A stretch of 7,238 nt of DNA. Source: Chitinophagales bacterium. GTDB taxonomy: Bacteria; Bacteroidota; Bacteroidia; Chitinophagales; Chitinophagaceae. The position numbers and the translations under genes are program-made. The first letter of the stretch is position 1; each line of letters begins with the position of its first letter. Where the stretch lies: contig JAATGW010000802.1 of NCBI GenBank assembly GCA_015654495.1, forward strand, positions 1 to 7,238, written 5' to 3'. Below the pieces are notes generated by a model. The model did no database searches and was not told the origin of the DNA. It was given only the letters and a program-made list of their open reading frames with translations. Positions 1 through 5,986 of this stretch are shown here, piece by piece.

Positions 1-607
1 GGTGCAATCCGCGAACCCTGAATATTTTAGTGGTAAATTCAAGTTGTTTTTTAAAATCATCTATAATCGTTCGGCCGAGAAAATTCTTTGCCCAGTTATT
101 CATTTCCTGCGCCACTTTTTCTGCAACTTTCAGAAATACCGGTGCAGACTGTATCGCCAGTTTAAGATTTCGCTGATTATCCAGGGACATTGCAGAAACC
201 TGTCCGAGCGCATCTTCTCCATCAAACATCCATCCGTCAGATCCTGACAGTAATGCATAGGCGACATTCCGGATGCTACTCTCCAGTGGTGCATTCGGCT
301 TGGCAGCCGGCCCCGTACCCTGTATCCATTGCCGCTGCAGATCAGCAGGTATTACTGCGCCTTCAAACTTACCGTCCCGCGCGTCCTGCACTTTTATATT
401 CGTTCTCTCTATATTGCCGGAGGGATTCAGAAATGAAATCTTCTCCCTTTTTTCCTGCCTGGAAATTCTGCGTTTTATACGTGCCGCCATCATTTCTTTT
501 ATAGCAACATTATAATGCGCAAGGGAAGAAAGCACTTCCAATACTTCTGCTGTGTATACGTCAAGGTATGTTTCCCTGAGATTGCCGGCTATCCTGATGT
601 CTGACAT
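1..607 (-). CDS. Malate synthase-like protein (3' end beyond window)
   Basis: Reading the minus strand from an ATG at 605-607 gives 202 codons with no stop up to the left edge, so the C-terminal part is missing. The protein matches the N-terminal half of malate synthase A, which condenses glyoxylate with acetyl-CoA to malate. An AAR motif (41-43) leads into IPADL (86-90) and then TGP (98-100). MFDGEDALG (127-135) sits where E. coli AceB has MADFEDS, and DNQRNLKLAI (143-152) matches its DGQINLRDAV. RVRGLH ends the visible part (197-202); its first Arg aligns with AceB Arg166, an active-site residue. The spacing from the acidic motif to RVRG is about 19 residues longer than in AceB, and the proline of the AceB FEDSxxP stretch is absent, so this is a divergent member. 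The catalytic Glu and Asp residues of the barrel lie outside the window. It could be a malate synthase or a related aldolase/citrate-lyase-superfamily lyase. It follows lutC on the same strand. Confidence 0.78.
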   Translation of the reverse strand, partial: MSDIRIAGNLRETYLDVYTAEVLEVLSSLAHYNVAIKEMMAARIKRRISRQEKREKISFLNPSGNIERTNIKVQDARDGKFEGAVIPADLQRQWIQGTGPAAKPNAPLESSIRNVAYALLSGSDGWMFDGEDALGQVSAMSLDNQRNLKLAIQSAPVFLKVAEKVAQEMNNWAKNFLGRTIIDDFKKQLEFTTKIFRVRGLH

Positions 608-643
608 TTCAATATGTTTATTTTGGTTTTAATGATCAAATAA

Positions 644-692
644 CGCTCAACGTTAAACGTTAAACGTTGAACGTTAAACGTTTAACGTAAAT
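644..692. repeat. Tandem heptamer array (consensus CGTTAAA)
   Basis: On the plus strand seven consecutive 7-base units can be read: cgctcaa, cgttaaa, cgttaaa, cgttgaa, cgttaaa, cgtttaa and cgtaaat. The three central-type units are identical and the outer ones degenerate. Each junction regenerates AACGTT, a palindrome, so the array can pair with itself. It covers the last codons and stop of lutC and most of the short gap before the malate-synthase-like gene. No function is assigned; it resembles dispersed intergenic simple repeats. Confidence 0.85.
657..688 (-). other. Perfect 12-bp inverted repeat, candidate RNA hairpin at the lutC stop
   Basis: acgttaaacgtt at 657-668 and aacgtttaacgt at 677-688 are exact reverse complements separated by 8 bases (669-676). 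In the minus-strand transcript this would form a 12-bp stem with the lutC TAA (674-676) inside the loop. The stem is AT-rich and is not followed by a run of U, so it is not a classical intrinsic terminator. It might tune mRNA decay or expression of the gene downstream, but that is inference. It is built from the heptamer array and may simply be a consequence of it. Confidence 0.5.
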
Positions 693-1261
693 ACAGTCAT
701 TGTTCTGGGTCCGTGTGCACCGAGCACCAGCGCCTGTTCTATATCTGCTGTTTTGGAGGGGCCTGCGATAAATGATCCGAAACCATATCGCCTGCTGGCT
801 ATTCTCTCATAGGCTTCCTGCATAGTGGGCAGAATATTATCTGCATAAACAATCACAGCCAGGTGCTGACAAATAAAGGGCAGTATGCGCTGCCCCATAA
901 TATCTTCTGTTATCCATACTGCCCCGTTTTCGGCTACAGCAAAATCAGTATGCAGTAAGGTTAATTCTGTATTCTCAAATGAATGTGGCAAAACAGACGC
1001 TGAAAACATTTCAGCGAGGTCTGAAAATTCGGGTATCGTAGTAACAATTCGCTTTGTAGTGTCAAACTCTTCCCTTATCCTCATTTTAATTTCAGAAAAA
1101 TCCTTTACCATTATAGCTTTCCCGCCGATAGCCGTTAAGGTTTCCGCAAACTGTCTCACAGGATCTTTATAGCTGATCACCTCCAGTTTGGTTTCTTCCA
1201 GTGGCAGCAATGCCGGCTGGTTTTTTGCCATAAGCCCAAGCATATGATCACGACTACTCAT
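674..1261 (-). CDS. lutC: LutC, LUD-domain subunit of the L-lactate oxidation complex
   Basis: This 195-residue protein is the LUD-domain subunit (LutC/YkgG) of the LutABC system that oxidises L-lactate to pyruvate. Family signatures are visible: AENGAVWI (110-117) corresponds to the AExG strand-turn of LUD proteins, and GPSKTADIE (167-175) followed by GAHGPR (181-186) is the typical C-terminal LutC motif. Unlike LutA and LutB it carries no iron-sulfur cysteine cluster; only one cysteine (131) is present. The length is close to that usual for the family. Its ATG overlaps the lutB stop as ATGA (1258-1261), so translation is probably coupled and the start is well fixed. The heptamer repeat array runs through its final codons. 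The three-gene order and the motifs make the call secure; the exact biochemical role of LutC within the complex is not well settled in the family. Confidence 0.93.
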   Translation of the reverse strand: MSSRDHMLGLMAKNQPALLPLEETKLEVISYKDPVRQFAETLTAIGGKAIMVKDFSEIKMRIREEFDTTKRIVTTIPEFSDLAEMFSASVLPHSFENTELTLLHTDFAVAENGAVWITEDIMGQRILPFICQHLAVIVYADNILPTMQEAYERIASRRYGFGSFIAGPSKTADIEQALVLGAHGPRTMTVFTLNV

Positions 1262-2637
1262 TCTTTATGATTTCGTTTATACCAGGCCGTGAAAGTTTCT
1301 TTTTTTACTTCGGGCATTTCTCTCTGGTGATACCATGCGTTAAACTTATTTTTAACTGCAACAGGAAGAATGCCTGATACCCAACTGAAACCTTTGGCCG
1401 CCATCTTAAATAAAGAAGGAGAAGAAAGAATTCCCGACATGGCCTTCATAGCCAGTTTCTTTTTATTTTCCGCATGACCTTCTGCCACTATTACCTGCCT
1501 CCACTTGTACAATTGCTGGTGAATATCAATTTTCACCGGGCAAACATTGGTACAGGAGCCGCATAGCGTTGATGCAAAAGGAAGATCTTTATGATCGGCC
1601 ATATCAAGATTAGGGGCAAGTATGGAACCAATAGGACCTGAGATGGTATAATTATAACTATACCCTCCACTTCTCCTGTACACGGGACAGGTGTTCATGC
1701 AGGCGCCGCATTTGATACATTTTAAGGCGTTACGGAAATCTTCCCGGGCCAGCTGACGGCTTCTGCCATTGTCCACAATTACAATATGTATTTCTTTCCC
1801 TTTCCGCGGAACACTGAAATGGCTTGAATAGGTTGTAATAAACTGGCCTGTAGCACTACGCGCAAGTAATCTTAAAAAAACACCCAGGTGTTTTCGTTGG
1901 GGAATAATCTTTTCTATTCCCACCGACGCAATATGCACATCGGCAAGATGTGCTCCCATATCAGCATTTCCTTCATTGGTGCATACAACAAATTCACCTG
2001 TTTCAGCGATGGCAAAATTAACGCCGGTAAGCGCTGCGCTTCTTGTAAGAAATACATCGCGCAAATGATGCCTTGCGGTTTCCGTGAGAAACTGAGGATC
2101 GGACATACCCTTTGGCGTGCCAAGATGCTGATGAAACAATTCTCCTATTTCCTCTTTTTTTATATGGATCGAAGGCATTACAATATGCGTGGGCCGTTCA
2201 TCAGCCAGCTGTAAAATTCTTTCACCGAGGTCGGAATCAACCACATCAATTCCATTGTCCTGCAAATATTCATTAAGATGGCATTCTTCCGTAAGCATGG
2301 ATTTGCTCTTCACCATTTTTGCCACGCCATTGGTTTTGAGTATATCATGTACGATGATATTATGCTCCGTTGCATCTGCAGCCCAATGCACCCTGGCGCC
2401 GTTCGCTATTGCATTTTTTTCAAACTGTACCCAGTAATCGTGCAGGTTGGAAAGTGTATGATCTTTAATCATGGAAGCTTTGCTCCGCAGGGCCTCCCAT
2501 TCAGGAAGCTGGCCCGCCCTCAGGTCTCTGCGCTTACGAACGGTCCACAAAGTTTCATCATGCCAGTTTACGCGCGCTTCATCCCTGTTGAATTTTTCGG
2601 CAAATGCCGCATGATCCCCTGGTTCCCTGGTAGCCAT
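1258..2637 (-). CDS. lutB: LutB, iron-sulfur LUD subunit of the L-lactate oxidation complex
   Basis: This 459-residue protein corresponds to LutB/YkgF, the ferredoxin-like iron-sulfur subunit of the L-lactate-oxidising LutABC complex. Residues from about 60 to 290 form the LUD domain, including AETGEFVVCTNEGN (211-224). A ferredoxin-type cluster motif follows: Cys307, 310, 313 and 317 in the pattern CxxCxxCxxxCP. A second cysteine group, LCGSCTNVCP, has Cys359, 362 and 366. These would bind [4Fe-4S] clusters that pass electrons from lactate oxidation towards the respiratory chain. The C-terminal tail (about 385-459) is basic and Trp-containing, as in other LutB proteins. The length is normal for the family and no cluster cysteine appears lost. 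It starts 17 bases after the lutA stop and overlaps lutC by 4 bases, so the three form one operon. No Shine-Dalgarno sequence is visible before the ATG, as is usual in Bacteroidota. Confidence 0.95.
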   Translation of the reverse strand: MATREPGDHAAFAEKFNRDEARVNWHDETLWTVRKRRDLRAGQLPEWEALRSKASMIKDHTLSNLHDYWVQFEKNAIANGARVHWAADATEHNIIVHDILKTNGVAKMVKSKSMLTEECHLNEYLQDNGIDVVDSDLGERILQLADERPTHIVMPSIHIKKEEIGELFHQHLGTPKGMSDPQFLTETARHHLRDVFLTRSAALTGVNFAIAETGEFVVCTNEGNADMGAHLADVHIASVGIEKIIPQRKHLGVFLRLLARSATGQFITTYSSHFSVPRKGKEIHIVIVDNGRSRQLAREDFRNALKCIKCGACMNTCPVYRRSGGYSYNYTISGPIGSILAPNLDMADHKDLPFASTLCGSCTNVCPVKIDIHQQLYKWRQVIVAEGHAENKKKLAMKAMSGILSSPSLFKMAAKGFSWVSGILPVAVKNKFNAWYHQREMPEVKKETFTAWYKRNHKE

Positions 2638-2654
2638 TTCTGAAAAATTGAAAT

Positions 2655-3389
2655 TTATTGAGCGTTTAAAATTTCGGCAATATGGATAACTCTCACATCA
2701 CTCTTGTTTCTTTTCAAAATGCCTTCCATATGCATGAGACAGGAAAGATCTGCCGAGGTAATATATTCAGCATCATTTTTTATATGGTCTGCTACCCTGT
2801 CTTTCCCCATTTTTACTGATACCGCTTCTTCCGTAACACAAAAAGTTCCGCCGAAACCGCAGCATTCATCCTTTCTTTCCAGTGGAATTAGTTCCAACCC
2901 CTCCACCATATTCAAAAGATATTCGGGTTTTGAAAATTGCGGAGCCTGCAGCTCGCTCATCTGCGCGAGATAAAGACCACGCAAACCATGACAGCTCTGG
3001 TGCAACCCTACCTTATGTGGAAAACGGGCATATAATTTTTCAACCTTTAACACATCTGTTATAAATTCCACCAGCTCAAATACTTTTGTTTTTATCTCAG
3101 AAGCCAGTGTTTTATTTTTTTCAGAATGGAGATGATCTTTAATATGCAATGCACAACTTCCCGATGGACAAACTATATAATCAAAAGAAGAAAAATTTTT
3201 AATAAAGAGCTCATCACATCCCGCGGTCAGTTTTTCAAAACCTGAATTGGCGAGCGGCTGACCACAACAGGTTTGCTGCAGGGGATACGCGACTTTTACA
3301 CCCAGTTTTTCAAGCAAGCTCAGTGTAGCAATTGCTGCCTCCGGATAAAACATATTTACATAGCAGGGAATGAATAAGCCGACGGTCAT
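2655..3389 (-). CDS. lutA: LutA, CCG-domain subunit of the L-lactate oxidation complex
   Basis: This is the cysteine-rich (CCG-domain) subunit LutA/YkgE of the L-lactate-oxidising complex, related to the heterodisulfide-reductase and GlcF cysteine-rich domains. With the start used here it has 244 residues. Two CCG repeats are intact. The first has Cys9, Cys41-Cys42-Gly and CPSGSC (74-79). The second has Cys133 (in SCHGLRG), Cys176-Cys177-Gly, Cys184 and Cys217 (in SCLMH). Such repeats hold iron-sulfur clusters in the electron path from lactate. Two in-frame ATGs exist, at 3396-3398 and 3387-3389. I prefer the inner one because the product then begins MTVGLFIPC, matching the usual start of LutA proteins (MKVxLFxxC); the outer start adds only MIT. 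Neither has a Shine-Dalgarno sequence. The gene lies about 60 bases after lldP and 17 bases before lutB, in one apparent operon. Confidence 0.94.
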   Translation of the reverse strand: MTVGLFIPCYVNMFYPEAAIATLSLLEKLGVKVAYPLQQTCCGQPLANSGFEKLTAGCDELFIKNFSSFDYIVCPSGSCALHIKDHLHSEKNKTLASEIKTKVFELVEFITDVLKVEKLYARFPHKVGLHQSCHGLRGLYLAQMSELQAPQFSKPEYLLNMVEGLELIPLERKDECCGFGGTFCVTEEAVSVKMGKDRVADHIKNDAEYITSADLSCLMHMEGILKRNKSDVRVIHIAEILNAQ

Positions 3390-3448
3390 GGTAATCATAT
3401 TTAATCGTGAGAGATTGAAATACCCGCAGTTCCCACATGAAAATGTTC

Positions 3449-5212
3449 TTACTCTCTAATTAAAGACTTTCTCCTGTTCAACAAAAAAACGATCGCGATA
3501 GTAATTAAAATAGCCGCACCAGTAATCAGTAAATAGCGAAGTCCGGCGGTATGGCTTGTAACCGATTTTAATATGTGATTATCCGTCATAGTATATTCGG
3601 GAACCGCCCAGTGAATTACATAAGCCTGCAAAACCGTAAGTATGCAAACCAGGAGCAACATGATAAAACTGTGTTTAACTGTAAACCGGAAAAGATCTGA
3701 TTCTTTTCCCACCATGCCCACTGCAGCAACGCCAACTGCAATAGACTGGGGTGAAATCATTTTTGCACAAACACCACCTGAAGCATTTGCAGCTACGGTA
3801 ATCACAGGGTCAACTGCTATCGCCTGAGCAGAGGAATATTGAAGCTTACAAAATAATGCATTTGATGAGGTATCAGATCCTGTCAGAAAAACACCAAGCC
3901 AACCTAAAACGGGAGAGAAAAAAGGGAATAAGGCACCTGTGCCTGCCAGTGCCATTGCCATGGTTATGGACATTCCTGAATTATTTACAATAAATGCAAA
4001 CCCCAGAATAGATGCAATAGTAATAAGTGAAAATTTCAACTGCTTCAGCGTTAAAAAATAGGCTCTCAAAGCGCTTTTTAAACCCATGCCCATCAATGGT
4101 AATGAGATCAGTCCTGCCACTAAAATGGAGGTTCCGGCATTCGACAGATAATTAAAAGTAAATGGTTTGATCAGGAGCGGAGTACCATCAGAACTGAGAA
4201 TGGAATCCTTTAACCCAGGCAGATAGAATTTTATTTGCCCGATTGAATTGAGCACATGCTTTACAGGATCAAGCCCCCAGGCAATCACTACTATTGTCAT
4301 GATGATAAATGGCGACCACGCCTTTACGATCTGTCCTGTTGTATATTGAATAGCTGACCTGGTTGTTGGCGCCGGCTCCTCTTTAAACCTCCAGATGGTT
4401 TTTGGTTTCCAGTACTTCAGCAACGTCATTAAACAGATGATGGAAGCCAGACCTGCTATTACATCGGGCAACATCGGATTAATATAATTGGACGTTATAA
4501 ATTGAAAGATGGAAAAACTAAGACCTGAAACGAGGATGGCAGGCAAAACAGCTAATGTGTTTTTCAAACCGGACATAAGGAACACCAGGTAAAACGGAAG
4601 CATTACTGATAAGAATGGTAAAGTTCTCCCAACCATTTGCGAGATAGCCATTTCAGGAATTCCGGAAACCTGCGACGCAACAGTGATTGGTGTGCCAATA
4701 GATCCGAAAGCGACAGGAGCGGTATTTGCGATGAGGCAAATGCCTGCCGCATAAAGCGGATTAAACCCAAGCCCCGTAAGCATTGCGGCGGTAATGGCCA
4801 CGGGCGCACCGAATCCCGCTGCACCTTCAACAAAAGAGCCGAAAGAAAAAGCGATTAATAAAGCCTGTAGTCTCCTGTCGGGCGTAATGGAAGCCATAAA
4901 GTTTTTAATGATCTCAAACTGCCCGCCCATGATCGTGAGATTGTATAAAAACATTGCACCGATAATCACCCAGCTGATGGTAAACAACCCATATAATGCA
5001 CCATCAAGCGCGGATAAAAACGCCAGGTTAACAGGCATGCCATAACCAGGCACTGCGATAAACAGAGCAAGCAGCATTGTAAGCACTGCTGCTTTATACC
5101 CTTTCATTTTTTTTATGATCAGGGCCCAGAAAATAAATATGATGGGAACAGCTGCAAGAATGGCCGAGAGGTAAATATTTTTCAATGGCGCAATAACCTG
5201 TGTCCAGTTCAT
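3449..5212 (-). CDS. lldP: L-lactate permease (LldP/GlcA family)
   Basis: This 587-residue polytopic inner-membrane protein belongs to the LldP/GlcA lactate permease family, proton symporters for L-lactate, D-lactate and glycolate. Hydrophobic segments run along nearly the whole length. Near-invariant family stretches are GSFVEGAAGFGAPVAI (125-140), ANTAPVAFG (162-170), NNSGMS (410-415), GWLGVFLTGSDTSSNALF (437-454) and KMISPQSIA (484-492). Homology to E. coli LldP (551 residues) ends near HWAVPE (534-539). About 48 further residues follow, including a hydrophobic stretch at about 558-578 that could be an extra transmembrane helix, then a basic tail (NRRKSLIRE). The start is only 2 bases after the upstream lipoprotein gene, implying translational coupling, and lutABC follows. 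Together with lutABC the likely substrate is L-lactate, but this family also carries glycolate, which the malate-synthase-like gene downstream makes worth considering. Confidence 0.93.
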   Translation of the reverse strand: MNWTQVIAPLKNIYLSAILAAVPIIFIFWALIIKKMKGYKAAVLTMLLALFIAVPGYGMPVNLAFLSALDGALYGLFTISWVIIGAMFLYNLTIMGGQFEIIKNFMASITPDRRLQALLIAFSFGSFVEGAAGFGAPVAITAAMLTGLGFNPLYAAGICLIANTAPVAFGSIGTPITVASQVSGIPEMAISQMVGRTLPFLSVMLPFYLVFLMSGLKNTLAVLPAILVSGLSFSIFQFITSNYINPMLPDVIAGLASIICLMTLLKYWKPKTIWRFKEEPAPTTRSAIQYTTGQIVKAWSPFIIMTIVVIAWGLDPVKHVLNSIGQIKFYLPGLKDSILSSDGTPLLIKPFTFNYLSNAGTSILVAGLISLPLMGMGLKSALRAYFLTLKQLKFSLITIASILGFAFIVNNSGMSITMAMALAGTGALFPFFSPVLGWLGVFLTGSDTSSNALFCKLQYSSAQAIAVDPVITVAANASGGVCAKMISPQSIAVGVAAVGMVGKESDLFRFTVKHSFIMLLLVCILTVLQAYVIHWAVPEYTMTDNHILKSVTSHTAGLRYLLITGAAILITIAIVFLLNRRKSLIRE

Positions 5213-5214
5213 CT

Positions 5215-5826
5215 TCAGATCTTTATTTTAATCACTATCTTCTGTACATAAGAACTGTCTTCGGCCCTTAATGCCGGCCGGTGCACTTCTCCCGGAAAAA
5301 AGATAAAGAAAGTACCATGACTGGCAAAAAGTTTATGGCCATCCTGCGCTTTAAAAAAACTAATATCTTTTTCCGCATTATAAGGTTTTTCTTCCGAAAG
5401 CGATTGAATATCCTTTATTCCGATATACTCAGTTCCGGAATGCACATAGTGTATATCAGCATATTGCCTGTGAGTCTCATAAAATACATCAGCAGGTTTT
5501 TTAGAATTGTATGCAGAGATTTTTACAAAAACATTTTCACCGTCGAGATTTACTATCCCGGGAATTATAGAGTCGGCAACCGTTTTGCGTAAATAATCAA
5601 ATGCTTTGTTCCAGCGGTCCTTGTTTTTATGATAACTGATGGCAAATGCTCTTTTGCTGATTGAAGCATCCGGTAATAATGAAGTATCGCTTAACCAATT
5701 CTTTTTGCTGAACCAGGAGTTTAGTTCTTCTTCTGTCCAGTGAGCGGGATCCTTGCTTTCCGCTGTGTTGATGCATGCCGCCAACCCTATCACCAGAAAG
5801 AATAAGATGCTATGCCTTTTCATCAT
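5215..5826 (-). CDS. YhcH/YjgK/YiaL-family lipoprotein
   Basis: The 203-residue product has a bacterial lipoprotein signal: basic MMKRH, a hydrophobic core, then the lipobox LAAC with Cys18, so it is probably exported and lipid-anchored. The remainder matches the YhcH/YjgK/YiaL cupin-like family (DUF386). Candidate metal ligands sit where the family keeps them: HRQYADIHYV (119-128, with His119, Asp124 and His126), Glu133 in SGTEYIGI, and His182 in FFPGEVHRP. The family C-terminal signature VQKIVIKIKI ends the protein. Known relatives are cytoplasmic and handle sugars or sugar acids; NanQ is linked to sialic acid anomers, and YiaL sits in a diketogulonate pathway. An N-terminal segment (about 22-60) precedes the domain. 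The gene overlaps nothing but ends 2 bases before lldP, so the two are almost certainly co-expressed. Substrate is unknown; the family call is firm and the lipoprotein call is good. A second ATG lies immediately after the first (5821-5823). Confidence 0.85.
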   Translation of the reverse strand: MMKRHSILFFLVIGLAACINTAESKDPAHWTEEELNSWFSKKNWLSDTSLLPDASISKRAFAISYHKNKDRWNKAFDYLRKTVADSIIPGIVNLDGENVFVKISAYNSKKPADVFYETHRQYADIHYVHSGTEYIGIKDIQSLSEEKPYNAEKDISFFKAQDGHKLFASHGTFFIFFPGEVHRPALRAEDSSYVQKIVIKIKI

Positions 5827-5986
5827 GAATAATTATGTTCTGCTGAAAATAAACTGACATTATTTTTTTCACGAACGGTGTTACAGGATCTGAGCCATTC
5901 AGGATTTGATCTGGAATTGGATACTGCGGGCATTTGCTGCCCTGCATAAACGCGTCAGCAAAGCTGTTTTCAGGTAAAGAATCGAT
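5827..5986. other. Intergenic gap, no confident element
   Basis: This 160-base gap before the lipoprotein gene is the longest non-coding stretch in the window and the likeliest place for the lactate-module promoter. I found no clear Bacteroidota promoter (TTG spaced from TAnnTTTG) and no hairpin followed by a T-run. A small GC-rich inverted repeat, gggca/tgccc, is at 5928-5942. The minus-strand frame of the upstream gene stays open through the whole gap after its TAG and ends inside the start of the lipoprotein gene. Confidence 0.4.

Noticed and set aside
190..515. Plus-strand open frames across 2-515
   Set aside because: They lie antisense to the malate-synthase-like gene, have low-complexity Ser/Pro/Phe-rich translations and no recognisable motif.
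608..650. Promoter for the malate-synthase-like gene in the gap after lutC
   Set aside because: A TATTTG string is present on the minus strand but lacks the two-base spacer of TAnnTTTG, so it is not a supported match.
657..688. Intrinsic terminator after lutC
   Set aside because: The inverted repeat is perfect but AT-rich, holds the stop codon in its loop and is not followed by a U-run.
1888..2643. Plus-strand and alternative minus-frame open frames inside lutB
   Set aside because: They are shadows of a complete, motif-rich lutB and show no independent protein features.
674..3389. GlcDEF glycolate oxidase rather than LutABC
   Set aside because: No FAD-binding GlcD/GlcE-type subunit is present; the LUD domains and CCG protein in the order A-B-C match the Lut system.
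4603..5045. Open frames on both strands inside lldP
   Set aside because: They overlap the most conserved part of the permease in other frames; their Arg/Ser/Pro-rich content is typical of shadow translation.
5827..5880. Bacteroidota promoter upstream of the lipoprotein gene
   Set aside because: The best match to TAnnTTTG (TATTTTCA on the minus strand) misses the last two positions and lacks a convincing -33 TTG.
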